Shown one piece after another: positions 54,943 to 63,916 of a stretch of DNA of 63,916 bases. Under the pieces are notes generated by a model that was not told where the DNA came from, searched no databases, and saw only the letters and a program-made list of their open reading frames with translations. Origin of the DNA: Limnothrix sp. FACHB-406 (lineage in GTDB: Bacteria; Cyanobacteriota; Cyanobacteriia; CACIAM-69d); the NCBI RefSeq assembly GCF_014698235.1, contig NZ_JACJSP010000025.1:1-63916 (forward strand). Direction: 5' to 3'. Position 1 is the first letter of the stretch. Each line of letters opens with the position of its first letter. Position numbers and translations under genes: made by a program.

Positions 54943-55579
54943 GATGATTAGTTCAATAGGCGGTCGGTCAATGACCTGATTAAGATAGCATTACAAAAAT
55001 CACACAATACCCGAATTAGCGTAAAAATTTAGAATCAAAGTAAAAAATCAAAAAACCTGAGTTGAAAACTCTGATTTTAAATTAAACAGTTATTATTAAA
55101 TAGTTATTTCTTTCAAAAGATTAATCATTGCATTAATATAGCCACTGCCTAAAGCGAATTAGCACGCCATATCGTAAACACTATGAAGCAGTTAGTTGGT
55201 GGGCAATGCCCACCCTACAGACGAATCATTGAATGAGTCAATTGAATTTATGATCAACTCTGCGAGTTTGGTATTGCAGAGCACAGTAGGCAAATCTTCC
55301 TAATTTCTTTATTGACAGTTCTCGGTCTTTAAAACCAAGATCGGGTTATCGGTGATCCAATTTTTAGGGATCCACGATCAATTCCCATGGCGTGATTTGC
55401 CATCCATAAGCAACATTAACGTTTAATTTCATTATTCAACATTAATGTTGCTAAAGGTGCTGAAGTTGCCGCTGTTCTGATCTGAATCATTGGGTCTGAA
55501 TGATCAGGGATATTGCGTTGGGGTGAATCTCTTCAGGTTCCGCATTTGATGCCGGTATTGTCAGTTAGGCAAGAATGAT
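54943..55579. other. AT-rich spacer upstream of pyruvate kinase with a REP hairpin and inverted repeat
   Basis: No gene is supported in 637 bases. An inverted GTAG hairpin (GGTGGGC, AAT, GCCCACC, CTAC) lies at 55198-55218. A perfect 11-bp inverted repeat AGCAACATTAA/TTAATGTTGCT lies at 55409-55419 and 55442-55452, about 130 bases before the pyk start. It may be an operator or hairpin. Confidence 0.5.
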
Positions 55580-57007
55580 ATGAAACCGTTAACCCATCGC
55601 ACCAAAATTGTGGCCACGATCGGGCCGGCCAGCGATTCTCCAGAAATGATCCGCAAAATGCTTTTGGCGGGCATGAATGTGGCGCGGCTGAATTTTTCCC
55701 ATGGTCACTATGATGATCATGCGGAGCGAATTTGGCGACTGCGGCAAGCCTCCGAAGAACTGGATTTGCCCCTGATGTTGCTGCAAGATTTGCAAGGGCC
55801 AAAAATCCGCGTGGGTGATTTACCACCCGAAGGAATTCCCCTCATAGAAGGAGAAATCTTAACCCTCGTCCCGATCGCAGAATATCAAAATCAACCCAAC
55901 ACCGTCGGCATTGACTATCCGCACTTGGCCGCCGAAGCGGAACCCGGCACACAAGTGTTGCTGGATGACGGGCTGTTGGAGTTATCTGTGCAACAGATTG
56001 ATGGTCACGCGGTTCATTGCCAGGTCATTGAAGGTGGCATTCTCAAAAGTCGCAAAGGGGTGAATTTTCCCAGCCTAGATTTGCAGTTACCTTCCATTAC
56101 CGACAAAGATAAACGGGATTTGGAGTTTGGGATTGCCCAGGGGGTTGATCTGATTTCTTTGAGCTTTGTGCGCAAGCCGGAAGATGTGCAGGTGTTGAAG
56201 GCATTGTTGGCGGCTAAGGGTGCGGAAATTCCGGTGTTGGCCAAGTTGGAAAAACCGCAGGCGATCGCCAATTTGCAGGCCATTATTGATGAGTGTGATG
56301 CGGTGATGGTGGCGCGGGGGGACTTGGGAGTGGAAATGCGCCCGGAGAAAGTGCCCTTGATTCAAAAACAGATCATTCGCCTCTGTAATCAAAGGGGAAT
56401 TCCGGTGATTACGGCAACCCAAATGTTGGACAGCATGATCCATAATCCACGCCCCACGCGGGCGGAGGCCAGTGATGTGGCGAATGCGATTATGGATGGT
56501 ACGGATGCGGTGATGTTGTCCGGTGAGTCGGCGGTGGGCAGCTACCCGATCGAGTCTGTCAAAATGTTGGCGCGGATTGCCACGGAGGTGGAACCCTCGA
56601 TTCAATTTGTGAACTATCCACCCAACCAAAATGAGGATACGGATGCCATCAGTGAAGCCCTGCACGCGATCGATGAAACGATCGATTTGCAATGCATTGT
56701 GGCATTCACCGAAACGGGATACACCGCCCAACTGGCATCGGCGGAGCGCCCCAGAACAACCATCATTGCTTACACCCCCGACCCCAAGGTTTATCACCGT
56801 TTGAGTTTAAGTTGGGGAGTCAGGCCCATTTTGCTGAAGGGATTTAATGGGGAAACGTTGGCCTCTGCGTTGGCGCTGGTGGAGCAAGATTTGCTGGCTC
56901 GTCAATATGCAGCGCCGGGGGATAAGGTTTTGGTGATGGGCGGTGTTCCCTTTGGCAAGGCTGGAAGTACCAATTTCCTGAAAATTCACACGATTGCCGC
57001 CGATTAG
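55580..57007 (+). CDS. pyk: Pyruvate kinase
   Basis: A 475-residue enzyme converting phosphoenolpyruvate and ADP to pyruvate and ATP. KIVATIGPAS, LARLNFSHG-like VARLNFSHGHY, VMVARGDLGVEM and TDAVMLSGESAVGSYPIE are the family motifs. The catalytic Lys and metal Glu regions (LEFGIAQGVDLISLSFVRK) are present. It lacks the extra C-terminal PEP-utilising domain of the longer cyanobacterial isozyme. The ATG at 55580 gives the correct N terminus. Confidence 0.95.
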   Translation: MKPLTHRTKIVATIGPASDSPEMIRKMLLAGMNVARLNFSHGHYDDHAERIWRLRQASEELDLPLMLLQDLQGPKIRVGDLPPEGIPLIEGEILTLVPIAEYQNQPNTVGIDYPHLAAEAEPGTQVLLDDGLLELSVQQIDGHAVHCQVIEGGILKSRKGVNFPSLDLQLPSITDKDKRDLEFGIAQGVDLISLSFVRKPEDVQVLKALLAAKGAEIPVLAKLEKPQAIANLQAIIDECDAVMVARGDLGVEMRPEKVPLIQKQIIRLCNQRGIPVITATQMLDSMIHNPRPTRAEASDVANAIMDGTDAVMLSGESAVGSYPIESVKMLARIATEVEPSIQFVNYPPNQNEDTDAISEALHAIDETIDLQCIVAFTETGYTAQLASAERPRTTIIAYTPDPKVYHRLSLSWGVRPILLKGFNGETLASALALVEQDLLARQYAAPGDKVLVMGGVPFGKAGSTNFLKIHTIAAD

Positions 57008-57191
57008 CAAGGGAGACTGAGCATTTTGAGCACCTGGAGTCAGGAGCGATCGCCCTAAAATCCCAGCGATCGCGCCAAGGCCCTATGGCAGAATTGAGGG
57101 CGTTCAACCCGGGCGTTCAACCCGGCTGTTCCAACCCGACGGGTTTCATCTGACAATCTGCTGACGATCTTCTGACGATCTGTTGAGATGA

Positions 57192-59024
<1,833 letters not shown>

Positions 59025-59069
59025 AGTCTTGTAGAGTAAGGTTGATGTCGTTCGGGCGATCGCGCGGCT

Positions 59070-59510
59070 GTGGCACATTGGATTCAGTTTTCCTACGAAC
59101 GCAACGAATATCTCGTGAATTTGGCGAGTATTCGGTTTTTTGCGCGTGACAGCAGCCAGCGCATCTCGTTTTGGCTGCCGGACTCTGCCATGCCCGTTGT
59201 TTTGGTTCCCCAGGATCATCCAACGGCCTACCGGCAGGTGATGGAATTTATCGATCGCCTGCCGGATGCCAACGCCGACTGTTACTGGGTGAATTTGGTT
59301 TACGATCGACGGCAATACACCATCAATCTGAAAACCATTCGGGCCTTCTCCCGATCGGCTAACGGGCGGCTGGTGTTTTGGTTGCCGGACAATGGCCAAG
59401 ACATGGTGTTGCACCCGGAACTCAACGCCGAAGCCTATCACCTAGTGAACGACTACATCACTAAATGCATCACGGGCCCCGGAGCGATCGACCCCCTGAT
59501 GGGCAATTGA
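59070..59510 (+). CDS. Internally duplicated small protein
   Basis: A 146-residue protein from a GTG. Two similar halves are visible: HWIQFSYERNEYLVNLASI then RISFWLPDSA and, in the second, YWVNLVYDRRQYTINLKTI then RLVFWLPDNG. Each half is about 65-70 residues with strands and a final helix (PTAYRQVMEFID, EAYHLVNDYI). I do not recognise the family; the duplication may form a pseudo-dimer. It follows pyrG at 45 bases. Confidence 0.6.
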   Translation: MAHWIQFSYERNEYLVNLASIRFFARDSSQRISFWLPDSAMPVVLVPQDHPTAYRQVMEFIDRLPDANADCYWVNLVYDRRQYTINLKTIRAFSRSANGRLVFWLPDNGQDMVLHPELNAEAYHLVNDYITKCITGPGAIDPLMGN

Positions 59511-59560
59511 CCCCCCGATGGGCGATCGATATCAACACAAGCCTCAATCGTCTTGGGGGC

Positions 59561-59602
59561 AAGGGGCTTAAGCCTTCGTGGGGCAAGGGGCTTAAGCCCC
59601 TT
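59561..59602. repeat. AAGGGGCTTAAGCCCCTT palindrome, two copies
   Basis: A truncated copy (AAGGGGCTTAAGCC at 59561-59574) is followed by the complete palindrome at 59585-59602, in a GTGGGGGC-like context as at 30.9 kb. It lies between the duplicated protein and the CHAT gene. Confidence 0.65.
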
Positions 59603-59646
59603 GTCTGTGTTGATCTGGGGGCGTACAGGGTCGTGATTGCCAGACG

Positions 59647-60984
59647 CTACCAAGGATTGCCAATGACGGTGAACGCCGCCCAGTAGTAGGGGTGCGATAG
59701 CAGTTCCTGGCCGGTGGCAGCAATATCCGGCGGCAGAAACACCGTGCCACCCCGGGCCCCGGAGCCGCGTAGCTCATTGCCCTCAATTCGCACCTGGCCG
59801 CGCAGGAGCGCCAATTGGGCTTGGCGCAGGGCTTCCGACTTGGTGGGGGCCTGGCGCAACTGGCGATAAAACTCATTCATCAGGGCTAGGGTTCCCCGAT
59901 CGCTCACATACCAAAGGCTGGCGATCGAGGCCTTGACTCCGGACGCGATCGCCATGCCCGCAAAGCCCAACTCCGCTTCCCGATCGCCCACGGCGGTTCG
60001 ACAAGCACTAAGCACCAACAATTCCACCGGCTTGCTGATCCAGTCGATCGCCTGGATTTGCGCCAAGCTCAATCGCTCTTGCCAAAACTGAATAAACGAC
60101 GCTTCGGGGCGACCGGCTTTGAATTCCGCATGGGTCGCCAAATGTACGATGCCATAGTCGCTGCGTTGGCGTTCCCGTTGCAGCGCCCCCAAGGTGAACT
60201 GGTTGTTCAAGAAATAACGACCGGGCCACAGACCGGGCCGATCGCCATTGCCGACGATCGCTTCCAGCTCGATCGGCACACCGGGCAAGGGACTGAGGTT
60301 GGTGGTGTCTTCAAACTGCGAAGCACCCATGGCCAGCACCCGCGATCGCTGGAGGTTGCCCGCTTGAGGATCAAAGAGGCTGAAGCCGGGAATTCGAGCG
60401 ATCGCGTATTTTTCAATCAAAAAGCGCTGGCCATCGTGCAGGGCTGCCAAGGGAGCCGATCGCAACCCCTCGCCGGGGCAAAAAATCAGCAGCTCAATCC
60501 CTTCCGCCTGGAGCTGTGACTCGATCGGGGCAATCAACCAATTGTGCAAGCGTCGGGCATAGGGTAAATAGCTGACTCCGTTCCGCTGCACCGGGTTGGT
60601 GATGGCAACGGTCAGCAGCTTCACCGCTTCGTTGACGGTTGCTTGGGACGCGCCGGGAATGATTTCAATTCTGGGTTCGCTGCGGCCGGTGACCAACACC
60701 AATTCCACATCATTGTCCCGGGGCATCATGTACAGCAGCGCCGATCGCTGGCCGGTGCGCCGTTCCATTTCCCGCAACTGTTCCGAGACAATCGCCGCCG
60801 AAATGCGTCGGGCGGGTAAGTCGCGGTTGAATTGGCGTTCGTATTCTCCCTCCCACAACGCTTCGATTTTGTTGACCACGTTGGCGGGGGTGACGGGTTC
60901 GCTGGGCTGGCTGGCCCAACCCGGCGGCGCGATCGTGCTGCCCACCATTACGGCTGCCAGGCTCGCCGTCAACTGTCGAATCAT
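59647..60984 (-). CDS. Secreted CHAT-domain protease
   Basis: About 445 residues with a signal peptide (MIRQLTASLAAVMVGSTIAP...WASQP). A CHAT domain takes the remainder, with His285 in HLATHAEF and Cys328 in LSACRTAVG. It aligns by motif with the C-terminal third of the large haemagglutinin-CHAT protein at 3734 (same SPYYWA-type ending), so the two are paralogues. A caspase-like protease outside the cytoplasm is inferred. The ATG at 60984 (MIRQ) fits the signal peptide better than 60996. Confidence 0.85.
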   Translation of the reverse strand: MIRQLTASLAAVMVGSTIAPPGWASQPSEPVTPANVVNKIEALWEGEYERQFNRDLPARRISAAIVSEQLREMERRTGQRSALLYMMPRDNDVELVLVTGRSEPRIEIIPGASQATVNEAVKLLTVAITNPVQRNGVSYLPYARRLHNWLIAPIESQLQAEGIELLIFCPGEGLRSAPLAALHDGQRFLIEKYAIARIPGFSLFDPQAGNLQRSRVLAMGASQFEDTTNLSPLPGVPIELEAIVGNGDRPGLWPGRYFLNNQFTLGALQRERQRSDYGIVHLATHAEFKAGRPEASFIQFWQERLSLAQIQAIDWISKPVELLVLSACRTAVGDREAELGFAGMAIASGVKASIASLWYVSDRGTLALMNEFYRQLRQAPTKSEALRQAQLALLRGQVRIEGNELRGSGARGGTVFLPPDIAATGQELLSHPYYWAAFTVIGNPW

Positions 60985-61055
60985 GCGATCGCCCATGGGT
61001 AGTGAAAACGCTGTTCCTATTCAAACAAGGCAACAGGGCGATCGTCAGGGCAACC

Positions 61056-61943
61056 TCAGGACGATCGCTGTTGCGGGTCGATCGCATCCCGCAGCCCATC
61101 CCCGATGAAATTGGCGCTTAAAACCGTCATAAAAATCGCCAGCCCCGGAAAAATCGCCATATGCGGCGCGGTTTCCAAAAAATTCTGGGCATCGTAGAGC
61201 ATTCGCCCCCAAGTGGGCACATCGGGCGGAAAGCCCAGCCCCAAAAAATTCAGGGTCGATTCCGTCAAAATGGCCGTGCCCACCGCCAAGGAAGCCGCAA
61301 CAATGGCCGGGCCGATCGCGTTGGGCAAAATATGCCGCCAAATTAACCAGCCCGATCGGGCCCCCAAGGCATAGGCCGCCAACACGAAATTGCGTTCTCG
61401 CAGGGTCAGAAAATTAGCCCGAATTAACCGCGCCACGCTCATCCAGTTCAACCCGCCGATCGCCCCAATCACCAGCAGAAAAATCCCCAATTCCGGCCCC
61501 GCGATCGCCCGCAACGGTTCCCGAAAGAGATAAATCAGCAGCAACAGCAGGGGCAACTGAGGCAAGGCCAAAAACAAATCCGTGAGCCGCATCAACAGCC
61601 CATCCACCCAGCCGCCATAGAACCCCGCCACCGCCCCGATCGTTGTGCCCAAGGTGACCGCCACCAGCATCGAGGCAATGCCCACCGTGAGGGACACCCG
61701 CCCACCGGACAGCACCCGCGCCAACAAATCCTGCCCCCGATCGTTCGTGCCCAACCAATGGGCCAGGCTGGGGCCTTGGTAGGCGCGGCCATAGTCCAAG
61801 TCCGTGGGCGAAAGGGGATAGAGCCATGGGCCCACCAGGGCCGCCAGCCCGATCGCCCCCAGGCAAATTAGCCCAAACAGGGCCAACCGATCGCGACAAA
61901 ATCGCCGCCAAGCCGCCCCCCACAGACTTTCCGAGTGATTCAT
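61056..61943 (-). CDS. DppC/OppC-type ABC transporter permease
   Basis: A 295-residue inner-membrane permease with five to six helices. The BPD_transp_1 EAA loop is ALGARSGWLIWRHILPNAIGP, and N-terminal LSPTDLDYGRAYQGPSLAHWLGTNDRGQDLLARVL is typical of DppC/OppC. It belongs to oligopeptide/dipeptide importers, but DppB, ATPases and the binding protein are not adjacent. Confidence 0.88.
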   Translation of the reverse strand: MNHSESLWGAAWRRFCRDRLALFGLICLGAIGLAALVGPWLYPLSPTDLDYGRAYQGPSLAHWLGTNDRGQDLLARVLSGGRVSLTVGIASMLVAVTLGTTIGAVAGFYGGWVDGLLMRLTDLFLALPQLPLLLLLIYLFREPLRAIAGPELGIFLLVIGAIGGLNWMSVARLIRANFLTLRERNFVLAAYALGARSGWLIWRHILPNAIGPAIVAASLAVGTAILTESTLNFLGLGFPPDVPTWGRMLYDAQNFLETAPHMAIFPGLAIFMTVLSANFIGDGLRDAIDPQQRSS

Positions 61944-62054
61944 TGACCTGGTTTGTAATTTTGTCTAATTTTGTCTAGTTCTGGCTTGTTCTGTCCTGCC
62001 CTATCGTGTTCTATAGCAACCGCACGATAGACCGCACCCTTTTTGCCTTATCCC

Positions 62055-62660
62055 ATGACTGACTTTTCCGAGCCACCCAATCCCCAACATCTCGCCACCT
62101 TGATTCGTGGCACCAGTCTGTATTTAGTCGGGCTAATGGGGTCAGGAAAAAGCAGCACCGGCCGCCAGTTAGCTGCCGCCCTGGATTATCGCTTTTTTGA
62201 CACAGATCAGTTGATTGAGCAGGCTGCTGGCCAGTCGATCGCCCAAATTTTTGCCACCGAAGGCGAGGCGGCCTTTCGCCAACTGGAAACCCAAGTGTTG
62301 TCGCAACTGTCCGCCTATAAGCGATTGGTGGTGGCCACCGGGGGCGGCATTGTCACCCAACAGGAAAATTGGGGTTATTTGCGCCATGGATTGGTGATTT
62401 GGTTGGATCCCACCCTGGAGACGATCGTGAACCGCTTGCAGGCGGATCCAGCCGAAATTGCCCAGCGGCCCCTGTTGCAGTCGCCCGACCCGGTGGCGGC
62501 CTTGGCGGAGTTGCGCGATCGTCGATCGGCCCAATATGCCCAAGCGGACTTGCAAGTGGCGATCGGGCCGGAACAGTCCCCCGCCCAGGTGGTGGATCAA
62601 ATTCTGGTGGGTATTCGCGGAGTCTTGCGGCCGGAGGTGACTGGCTCCACCGAAAATTAA
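62055..62660 (+). CDS. aroK: Shikimate kinase
   Basis: About 201 residues. Walker A is GLMGSGKS (26-33), followed by [16 protein letters not shown], the substrate-binding region VVATGGGIV, and RPLLQ near the lid. It phosphorylates shikimate for aromatic amino acids. The ATG at 62055 gives the common short N terminus; 62043 is also in frame. Confidence 0.92.
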   Translation: MTDFSEPPNPQHLATLIRGTSLYLVGLMGSGKSSTGRQLAAALDYRFFDTDQLIEQAAGQSIAQIFATEGEAAFRQLETQVLSQLSAYKRLVVATGGGIVTQQENWGYLRHGLVIWLDPTLETIVNRLQADPAEIAQRPLLQSPDPVAALAELRDRRSAQYAQADLQVAIGPEQSPAQVVDQILVGIRGVLRPEVTGSTEN

Positions 62661-62735
62661 TCAAGCTAGTTAATCAAGCCAGTCAATCAATCAAGTCAAT
62701 CAATCACCGTTGATTACCCCCCAGAGGCCGCCATT

Positions 62736-63827
62736 GTGACCCAATCCCGTCGCCAGTTTGTTCAAAATCTATTGGCCGGTGGTTTGCTGGCCACGGGGGC
62801 GGCGACCTGGCTGCAACGGGCCGATCGCACCTGGGCCCAAAGTCCTCCCAATTTGGAGCCAGCCCCTCCGCCCGATCGGGGTGATTTGCGGATCATTGCC
62901 ATCAGCGATCTGAACAATGGCTATGGCGAAACGGATTACCGCGCGGAGGTTCATCAGGCGATCGCCCTGATTCAGCGCTGGCAGCCGGATTTGGTGATTT
63001 GTGGCGGGGACATGGTGGCGGGCCAAAAGCTGGGCCTCACCCGATCGCAGTTCCAAGCCATGTGGGCCGGGTTCGATCGCACCATCTATCAACCGCTGTG
63101 CCAAGGGGGGATTCCCTTTGCGTTCACCTTGGGCAATCACGACGCTTCAAACATCACCTTGCCCGATCGAACTTTTAAATATGCACTCGATCGAAACGAA
63201 GCCGCAGCCTATTGGCGAAGACAGCGATCAACAATGAATTGGGACTGGGTGGATGATGCCTGGTTCCCTTTTTTTTATGCATTTCGGATGGGAAATGCCC
63301 TAATTGTCTCCTGGGATGCTTCGGGGCCCGTCATTAGTGCGGAACAATTATTACGGGCCGAACAGTTGTTTACCTCAGAAGTCGGCCGAGCAGCCCAGGT
63401 GCGATTGCTGTTGGGTCATATGCCACTCCATGCGGTTACTCCCCAACGCAACCAGCCGGGAAATGTATTGCGAGACACGGCTCCAGTGCAATCGCTCTTG
63501 GAACGGGCCCAAGTCACTGCCTACATCACGGGCCATCACCATGCTTACTTTCCGGCGCGTATGGGTATGGTCGATCTATTACACCTGGGATGTTTGGGAG
63601 GCGGTGCGCGATCGTGGCTGGGCACCTCTAGCACTCCAATCCGCACTTTGACCGTCATTGATGCACGGTTTGGATCTCCCAACTTGCGGTATAGCAGTTA
63701 TCAACTCAATCCTTTCCTCTCCCTGCGTGATGATCAGCTACCTCGGGAAATTGTTGGGTTTAACGGTCGGTTGGTGCGGCGCGATCAACTACTGTCCAAA
63801 GATCATGCTTTGAAGCAGAAGTGTTGA
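62736..63827 (+). CDS. Tat-exported metallophosphoesterase
   Basis: A 363-residue protein starting at GTG. An N-terminal twin-arginine signal (SRRQFVQNLLAGGLLATGA) precedes a calcineurin-type phosphoesterase: IAISDLNNGYG, VICGGDMVAG, FTLGNHDA, LLLGHMPLHA and ITGHHHAYF. It probably acts outside the plasma membrane on nucleotides or phosphodiesters; the substrate is unknown. It follows aroK by 75 bases. Confidence 0.87.
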   Translation: MTQSRRQFVQNLLAGGLLATGAATWLQRADRTWAQSPPNLEPAPPPDRGDLRIIAISDLNNGYGETDYRAEVHQAIALIQRWQPDLVICGGDMVAGQKLGLTRSQFQAMWAGFDRTIYQPLCQGGIPFAFTLGNHDASNITLPDRTFKYALDRNEAAAYWRRQRSTMNWDWVDDAWFPFFYAFRMGNALIVSWDASGPVISAEQLLRAEQLFTSEVGRAAQVRLLLGHMPLHAVTPQRNQPGNVLRDTAPVQSLLERAQVTAYITGHHHAYFPARMGMVDLLHLGCLGGGARSWLGTSSTPIRTLTVIDARFGSPNLRYSSYQLNPFLSLRDDQLPREIVGFNGRLVRRDQLLSKDHALKQKC

Positions 63828-63845
63828 ATGACAGATTCAGGTTAT

Positions 63846-63878
63846 AAAAAAGGGGTAAGAAGATGTAATTCTTACCCC
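63846..63878 (-). terminator. Rho-independent terminator for a minus-strand gene beyond the window
   Basis: GGGGTAAGAA (63852-63861) and TTCTTACCCC (63869-63878) make a perfect 10-bp stem with a seven-base loop. The T run needed for termination is on the minus strand (AAAAAA at about 63846-63851 on the plus strand). It therefore belongs to a gene entering from the right. Confidence 0.8.
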
Positions 63879-63916
63879 AAACAATCAAAAAGTAGTACAC
63901 CAATGTTACGCTCATT

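Overview
The window is a stretch of cyanobacterial chromosome. The palindrome GCGATCGC (HIP1) and its core CGATCG recur throughout coding and non-coding DNA. Many products belong to families known mainly from cyanobacteria: a cyanoexosortase B-associated protein, an HLIP, cyAbrB, ArgZ, and DUF561, DUF1400, DUF2854 and DUF3153 proteins. Coding DNA is fairly GC-rich, with AT-richer patches near 14.1-15.2, 31.9-33.2 and 54.9-55.5 kb. The species cannot be named from this; a non-heterocystous, moderately GC-rich lineage seems plausible.

Layout. 0-3.6 kb: a STAND-type NB-ARC/TPR protein, then a RAYT transposase surrounded and invaded by short GTAG-headed palindromes. 3.7-10.8 kb: a secreted haemagglutinin-like/CHAT protease, a cyanoexosortase B-associated protein and a Wza-type polysaccharide export protein. 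11-21 kb: tpiA, a LysM/degenerate LytM protein, a low-GC two-gene nuclease module (RusA-like plus PD-(D/E)XK-HEPN) beside an IS200/IS605-like relic, and several housekeeping or hypothetical genes. 21.6-31.8 kb: YaaW family protein, an O-antigen ligase-like protein, argZ, a DUF3153 lipoprotein, a fructokinase, an HLIP with a clear RpaB (HLR1) site, a GT61 glycosyltransferase and a CsgG-like protein. 32-47 kb: a membrane diguanylate cyclase, an AddA-like helicase-nuclease, DUF561, leuC, a D12 adenine methylase, a DUF697 GTPase, sdhB, cyAbrB and an M48 protease. 47-55 kb: an ABC-2 permease, a partner-switching set (anti-sigma-type kinase, STAS protein, diguanylate cyclase, PP2C/SpoIIE phosphatase), and a flavoprotein with a 38-residue membrane peptide upstream. 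55.6-63.9 kb: pyk, pyrG, an internally duplicated small protein, a second CHAT protease, a DppC-like permease, aroK and a Tat-exported metallophosphoesterase.

Themes. One is cell-surface polysaccharide and its control: export protein, exosortase partner, Wzy-like polymerase, GT61, and two c-di-GMP synthases, one inside a partner-switching set that in other cyanobacteria controls polysaccharide and motility. The other is abundant small repeats. These include GTAG-headed REP-like hairpins probably moved by the RAYT, AAGGGGCTTAAGCCCCTT palindromes, a 173-bp MITE, and tandem repeats of 12-14 bp in spacers. The strongest candidates for something little described are the RusA-like/PD-(D/E)XK-HEPN module at 14.1-15.2 kb and the RAYT locus with an in-frame REP copy inside the transposase gene.
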